Assembly (NCBI GenBank): GCA_002432195.1
Contig: DJGG01000186.1
Coordinates: 25,537 to 43,742, forward strand
Source: Desulfobacteraceae bacterium UBA5852
GTDB lineage: Bacteria > Desulfobacterota > Desulfobacteria > Desulfobacterales > UBA5852
Direction: 5' to 3'
Length of the DNA stretch: 18,206 bases
Positions 14,508 through 18,206 of the stretch are shown here, in pieces (within the stretch, counting starts at the first letter, position 1; every line of letters begins with the position of its first letter). A program made the translations under genes and the position numbers. The notes under the pieces are model-generated. The model ran no database searches, was not told the DNA's origin, and saw nothing but the letters and a program-made list of their open reading frames with translations.

Positions 14508-16853
14508 ATGCCATCAGATCGGCAGCAGGAAAAATCCTTTTATATCATATCCGGTAAACAGGACGGCGCGCGGCTGGAATCGCGGCTGTTGGAGGAGAGG
14601 GTTCAGGAAGCCGTGGCCAACGGCCAGCGGAACCTGGAGATCCGGGCCTTCGGCCAGCACGGCATCGGCGGCCGCCTGTGGAAAGCCGGTGACGAGGACG
14701 TCCACCTCGTGGTTTCGGGGCCTCCCGGGCAGCGCCTGGGGTCCATGGGGTTCCCCAACACCTTCATCGAGGTCAACGGGCCGGCCTCCGACGACACGGG
14801 GTGGCTCAACGCCGGAGCCCGCATCGTGGTGCGCGGCCATGCGGGCAACGGCACGGCCAACGCCATGGCCCAGGGCAAGCTCTGGGTGGCCGGCAACATC
14901 GGGGCCCGGGGGATGACCATGACCAAGGCCAACCCGCGCTTCACGCCGCCGGAACTCTGGGTGCTGGGCTCGGTGGGGGACTATTTCGGTGAGTTCATGG
15001 CCGGCGGCATCGCCGTGGTCTGCGGCGTGGACCCCCAGACCCCCGACAACGTGCTGGGCTACCGGCCTCTGGTGGGCATGGTGGGCGGCAAGGTGTTCTT
15101 CCGGGGGCCGCATGCCGGCTACAGCCAGGCGGACGCCAAGCTGGTGCCCATCGGCGACGAGGACTGGGACTGGCTCCAGGACAACCTGGCGCTCTTCCTC
15201 GAGCACGTCCAGCGGCCCGAGCTGCGGGGGACCCTGGCCGAGCGTTCCGCCTGGCAACTGTTGGCGGCCCGGCTGCCCCACGAGAAGGCCAACCGTGAGA
15301 CCCGCGGTATGCGGGCCTTCCGGTCGGAGGTCTGGGATAAGGAGCTCGGACGCGGCGGTATCATCGGCGACCTAGACGACCAGGACCGCAGCCCGATACC
15401 GGTGGTGACCACGGGCACGCTGCGGCGCTTTGTACCGGTCTGGGAAAACCGGAAGTACACCGCGCCCTGCGAGGCCAGCTGCCCCACCGGGATCCCGGTG
15501 CAGGAACGCTGGCGCCTGGTGCGTGAGGGGCGCATGGACGAGGCCGTGGACCTGGCCCTGAACTACACTCCCTTTCCGGCCACGGTGTGCGGCTATCTCT
15601 GCTCCCACCTCTGCATGAGCGCCTGCACCCGGCGTACGGGCCTGATGACGCCCGTGGACATCCGGCAGTTGGGCCAGGCCAGCATCGCGGCCAGGCTCCC
15701 GGAGCTGCCTCCGGTGAGCGGAGGCCACATCGCCGTGGTGGGGGGCGGGCCGGCCGGCCTCTCCGTGGCCTGGCAGTTGCGCCGCAGCGGTCACGGCGTT
15801 ACGGTCTACGACCAGGGACCCGGTCTGGGGGGCAAGATCGCGGCGGTGATCCCCGGCAGCCGGATACCGGCGGAGGTGGTGAACGCCGAACTGGAGCGCA
15901 TCCGCCAGGTCATCCCCCACGTCCATCTCCAGCAGCGCCTGGCGCGGGAAGACATCCGGCAACTGCGGCGCGATTTCGACTTCGTGGTCCTGGCCGGCGG
16001 GGCGCAGCAGCCGCGCCGGCTGCCGGTGCCGGGCAAGGAGGGCATGATCCCGGCGCTGGAGTTCCTGGTCGCGGCCAAGCGCGGTGGGGCGGCGGTGGGC
16101 ACCCGGGTGGTGATCGTGGGGGCCGGCAACGTGGGCTGCGACGTGGCCACCGAGGCCCACCGCCTGGGGGCGCGCGACATTACCCTGATCGATGTCCAGG
16201 AACCGGCCTCCTTCGGCAAGGAGCGGGAGGCGGCCGAGGCCGTGGGGGCCAGGTTCCGCTGGCCCTGTTTCACCCGGGAGGTCACCGCCGAGGGGGTGGT
16301 GCTCGCCAGCGGCGAGGTGCTGCCGGCGGACACGGTCTTCGTTTCCATCGGGGATGCCCCGGATCTGGGCTTCGTGCCGGAAGAGGTGGCCACGGAACGG
16401 GGCTTCGTGGCGGTCAACGCGTTCGGTCAAACCAGCGATCCCAAGATCTTCGCCATCGGCGATCTTGTCAAGCCCGGGCTCCTGACCGATGCCATCGGTG
16501 CCGGGCGCCGTGCGGCCGAAGCCATGGCGGATATGCTGGCCGGGCGGCGCCCCGTGGGCGATACGCGCCGCATGATCGACAAGCAGCGGGTCAAGCTGGA
16601 ATATTTCGACCCCCGTGTCATTGCCTACGAGAGCGTGGAGCACTGCGGCTCACAATGCTCTTCCTGTGGGGCCTGCCGGGACTGCGGGGTCTGCGTGGAA
16701 GTGTGCCCGTACAATGCCATCAGCCGCCGGGATCTGGGCGCCCCCGACTACGAATACGTGGTGGATGCGGAGCGCTGCATCGGCTGCGGCTTTTGTGCCG
16801 GCGCCTGTCCATGCGGTATCTGGGACCTGGTGGCCAACACGCCCCTGGCCTGA
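14508..16853 (+). CDS. Glutamate synthase fusion: GXGXG domain + GltD-like NAD(P)H flavoprotein + polyferredoxin tail
   Basis: This 781-residue fusion joins three parts. Residues 1 to about 280 are the GXGXG beta-helix domain that ends ordinary GltB proteins. About 300-690 is a GltD-like oxidoreductase: Cys321, 325, 361, 365, 369 and 373 for N-terminal clusters, the FAD motif VVGGGPAG (410-417), the NAD(P) motif VIVGAGNVG (535-543) and FAIGDLVKPG near 648. The C-terminus has ferredoxin clusters Cys723, 726, 729, 733 and Cys757, 760, 763, 767, plus additional Cys713, 717 and 720. It likely feeds electrons from NAD(P)H or reduced ferredoxin to the FMN subunit. ATG 14508 has GGAG seven bases upstream; the open frame extends back to 13440, but that part is the wrong frame of the previous gene. 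The middle alone resembles NfnB or PreT; the fused GXGXG domain and gene order make GOGAT much more likely. Confidence 0.92.
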   Translation: MPSDRQQEKSFYIISGKQDGARLESRLLEERVQEAVANGQRNLEIRAFGQHGIGGRLWKAGDEDVHLVVSGPPGQRLGSMGFPNTFIEVNGPASDDTGWLNAGARIVVRGHAGNGTANAMAQGKLWVAGNIGARGMTMTKANPRFTPPELWVLGSVGDYFGEFMAGGIAVVCGVDPQTPDNVLGYRPLVGMVGGKVFFRGPHAGYSQADAKLVPIGDEDWDWLQDNLALFLEHVQRPELRGTLAERSAWQLLAARLPHEKANRETRGMRAFRSEVWDKELGRGGIIGDLDDQDRSPIPVVTTGTLRRFVPVWENRKYTAPCEASCPTGIPVQERWRLVREGRMDEAVDLALNYTPFPATVCGYLCSHLCMSACTRRTGLMTPVDIRQLGQASIAARLPELPPVSGGHIAVVGGGPAGLSVAWQLRRSGHGVTVYDQGPGLGGKIAAVIPGSRIPAEVVNAELERIRQVIPHVHLQQRLAREDIRQLRRDFDFVVLAGGAQQPRRLPVPGKEGMIPALEFLVAAKRGGAAVGTRVVIVGAGNVGCDVATEAHRLGARDITLIDVQEPASFGKEREAAEAVGARFRWPCFTREVTAEGVVLASGEVLPADTVFVSIGDAPDLGFVPEEVATERGFVAVNAFGQTSDPKIFAIGDLVKPGLLTDAIGAGRRAAEAMADMLAGRRPVGDTRRMIDKQRVKLEYFDPRVIAYESVEHCGSQCSSCGACRDCGVCVEVCPYNAISRRDLGAPDYEYVVDAERCIGCGFCAGACPCGIWDLVANTPLA

Positions 16854-16943
16854 AACCCGCGGTCCGGAGGATGGGCGGACGAGGGCTGACCGACCGGCAG
16901 GTTCCGGCGGCTGCGGGGCGGCCGGGATTGAGGATACGATCTC

Positions 16944-18095
16944 ATGGAAGCGATACTTGCATTAGAAGATGGGCGGACCTTTGCCTGCCGGTCCTTCACG
17001 GGGCCGGGCGAGGCCCAGGGGGAAGTGGTGTTCAATACCAGCATGACCGGTTACCAGGAGGTGCTCACGGACCCCTCCTACCGCGGGCAGCTGGTCACCA
17101 TGACCTATCCCCTCGTGGGCAACTACGGGGTCAACCCGGAGGACGTGGAATCGGCCCGCATCCAGGTGGCGGGCTTCATTGTCAAGGAGTACCAGCCCCA
17201 CCACAGCAACTTCCGGGCCACCGACAGCCTGGCGGCCTATCTCCAGGCCCAGGGGATCATGGGTGTGGAGGATCTGGACACCCGGGCGCTCACCCGCCAC
17301 ATCCGCACCGCCGGCGCCATGCGGGCGGTGCTTTCCACGGCACTCCGGGATCCGGCGGCCGCCGTGGACCGGGCCCGGGGCATACCGTCCATGGTGGGGC
17401 TGGATCTGGCCAGCGCCGTCACCGCCGGAGAGGCCTACCGCTGGACGGACGGACGGCCGGAACCCCTCGTCGGTGAGGGTGGGGCCCCGGTTCCGCTGAC
17501 CGCGGCGCTCTGGCGGCACCGGGGCCGGCGGTGGGCGGTGGTGGCCTTCGACTTCGGCTTGAAATACAACATCCTGCGCTGTCTGGAGGCGACTGGTTGC
17601 GAGGTCCTGGTGGTGCCGGCCGCAACGGACGCCGCCACCGTGCGGAACCTCGCCCCGGACGGCATCTTCCTGTCCAACGGGCCGGGAGACCCGGAGCCCG
17701 TGACTTACGCCATTGCGACGATTCGCCAGTTGCTGGGCTACCGGCCCATGTTCGGCATCTGCCTGGGGCACCAACTCCTGGGCCTGGCTCTCGGGGGACG
17801 CACCTACAAGCTCAAGTTCGGGCACCGGGGCGCCAACCAGCCGGTGAAGCACCTGCCCTCGGGGAGGATCGAGATCACCTCCCAGAATCACGGTTTCGCC
17901 GTTGATCCGGATTCCCTGGCCGACAAGGACGTGGAGATCACCCACGTCAACCTCAACGACAACACCCTCGAGGGATTCCGTAGCCTGCGCTACCCGCTCT
18001 ATGCGGTGCAATACCACCCCGAGGCCTCTCCGGGACCCCACGATGCCCGCTATCTGTTCGTCGAGTTCGAGCGGCTCATGCGGGCCCAGCGCTGA
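16944..18095 (+). CDS. carA: Carbamoyl-phosphate synthase small (glutaminase) subunit
   Basis: CarA hydrolyses glutamine and channels ammonia to CarB to make carbamoyl phosphate for arginine and pyrimidines. The 383-residue length is typical. The N-terminal CarA-specific domain includes NTSMTGYQEVLTDPSY (31-46). The class I amidotransferase domain has SNGPGDP (244-250), nucleophile Cys273 in GICLGHQ, and His358-Glu360 in QYHPEASPGP, so the catalytic triad is intact. GAGG, ten bases upstream of ATG 16944, supports the start. It lies 90 bp after the glutamate synthase fusion on the same strand with no visible terminator, so it may be cotranscribed with GOGAT, putting two glutamine-consuming enzymes under one control. 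carB follows 34 bp downstream. Confidence 0.97.
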   Translation: MEAILALEDGRTFACRSFTGPGEAQGEVVFNTSMTGYQEVLTDPSYRGQLVTMTYPLVGNYGVNPEDVESARIQVAGFIVKEYQPHHSNFRATDSLAAYLQAQGIMGVEDLDTRALTRHIRTAGAMRAVLSTALRDPAAAVDRARGIPSMVGLDLASAVTAGEAYRWTDGRPEPLVGEGGAPVPLTAALWRHRGRRWAVVAFDFGLKYNILRCLEATGCEVLVVPAATDAATVRNLAPDGIFLSNGPGDPEPVTYAIATIRQLLGYRPMFGICLGHQLLGLALGGRTYKLKFGHRGANQPVKHLPSGRIEITSQNHGFAVDPDSLADKDVEITHVNLNDNTLEGFRSLRYPLYAVQYHPEASPGPHDARYLFVEFERLMRAQR

Positions 18096-18129
18096 CCAAC
18101 GCCAAACAGCAGAAACCGAGACCTTTCCC

Positions 18130-18206
18130 ATGCCCAGAAGAGACGATATCCGCAAGATCCTCATCATCGGCGCGGGTCCCATCATCATCGGCCAGGCCTG
18201 CGAGTT
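18130..18206 (+). CDS. carB: Carbamoyl-phosphate synthase large subunit, 5' end only (cut by window edge)
   Basis: Only the first 25 codons are in the window. They begin MPRRDDIRKILIIGAGPIII and continue GQACE, the very conserved CarB N-terminus ahead of the first ATP-grasp domain. The rest lies past the right edge. CarB uses ammonia from CarA, bicarbonate and two ATP to make carbamoyl phosphate. The start follows carA by 34 bp, the normal carAB order; no strong ribosome site is visible. Confidence 0.93.
   Translation, partial: MPRRDDIRKILIIGAGPIIIGQACE

Noticed and set aside
12823..14514. 563-residue minus-strand frame opposite the synthase subunit
   Set aside because: His/Gly/Asp-rich shadow composition; the plus-strand frame carries all synthase motifs.
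14508..16853. NfnB or dihydropyrimidine dehydrogenase (PreT) identity for the fusion protein
   Set aside because: The central flavoprotein part resembles them, but the N-terminal GXGXG domain and the two glutamate synthase genes upstream fix it as a GOGAT component.

Overview
The window is about 18 kb of gap-poor, GC-rich bacterial chromosome devoted almost entirely to nitrogen assimilation. There is no mobile element, CRISPR array, tRNA or rRNA. The split, archaeal-type glutamate synthase fused to a GltD-like flavoprotein and a polyferredoxin tail, together with a complete GlnD/PII/GlnE cascade, suggests a Gram-negative, probably anaerobic bacterium. A Desulfobacterota (sulfate-reducer-like 'deltaproteobacterial') genome is my best guess. 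This is an inference from gene content, not a phylogenetic result.

Left part, minus strand (transcribed right to left): a Tat-type lipoprotein M48 metalloprotease with TPRs (9783-11123), glnE (6804-9737), glnD (3847-about 6555), amt (2543-3850), a PII gene (2153-2491) and glnA (527-1939). GlnD and PII form the sensing pair, GlnE adenylylates glutamine synthetase, Amt supplies ammonium and is gated by PII, and GlnA is the target enzyme. The key modification sites are present: Tyr51 of PII and Tyr398 of GlnA. Downstream of glnA (1-526) there is no convincing gene, but there is a dense group of inverted repeats, one of them a 21-bp stem.

Right part, plus strand: a three-gene glutamate synthase operon, consisting of a class II amidotransferase (11723-12853), an FMN/Fe-S synthase subunit (12817-14463) and a GXGXG + GltD + ferredoxin fusion (14508-16853). 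It is followed by carA (16944-18095) and the start of carB (18130 to the window edge). GS makes glutamine, GOGAT turns it into glutamate, and CarAB uses it for carbamoyl phosphate, so producers and consumers of glutamine face each other across one divergent control region.

The roughly 600-bp divergent region (11124-11722) is the most informative non-coding part. It holds a candidate sigma-70 promoter for the minus-strand genes and a good -24/-12 (sigma-54) match for the GOGAT operon. An array of A/T-rich half-sites and nested inverted repeats lies about 100-160 bp upstream of the predicted sigma-54 start, where an enhancer-binding protein would be expected. One 10-base word from this array recurs inside a 22-bp near-palindrome upstream of glnD, hinting at a shared regulator. 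I found no wholly novel system; the new material is regulatory and architectural.
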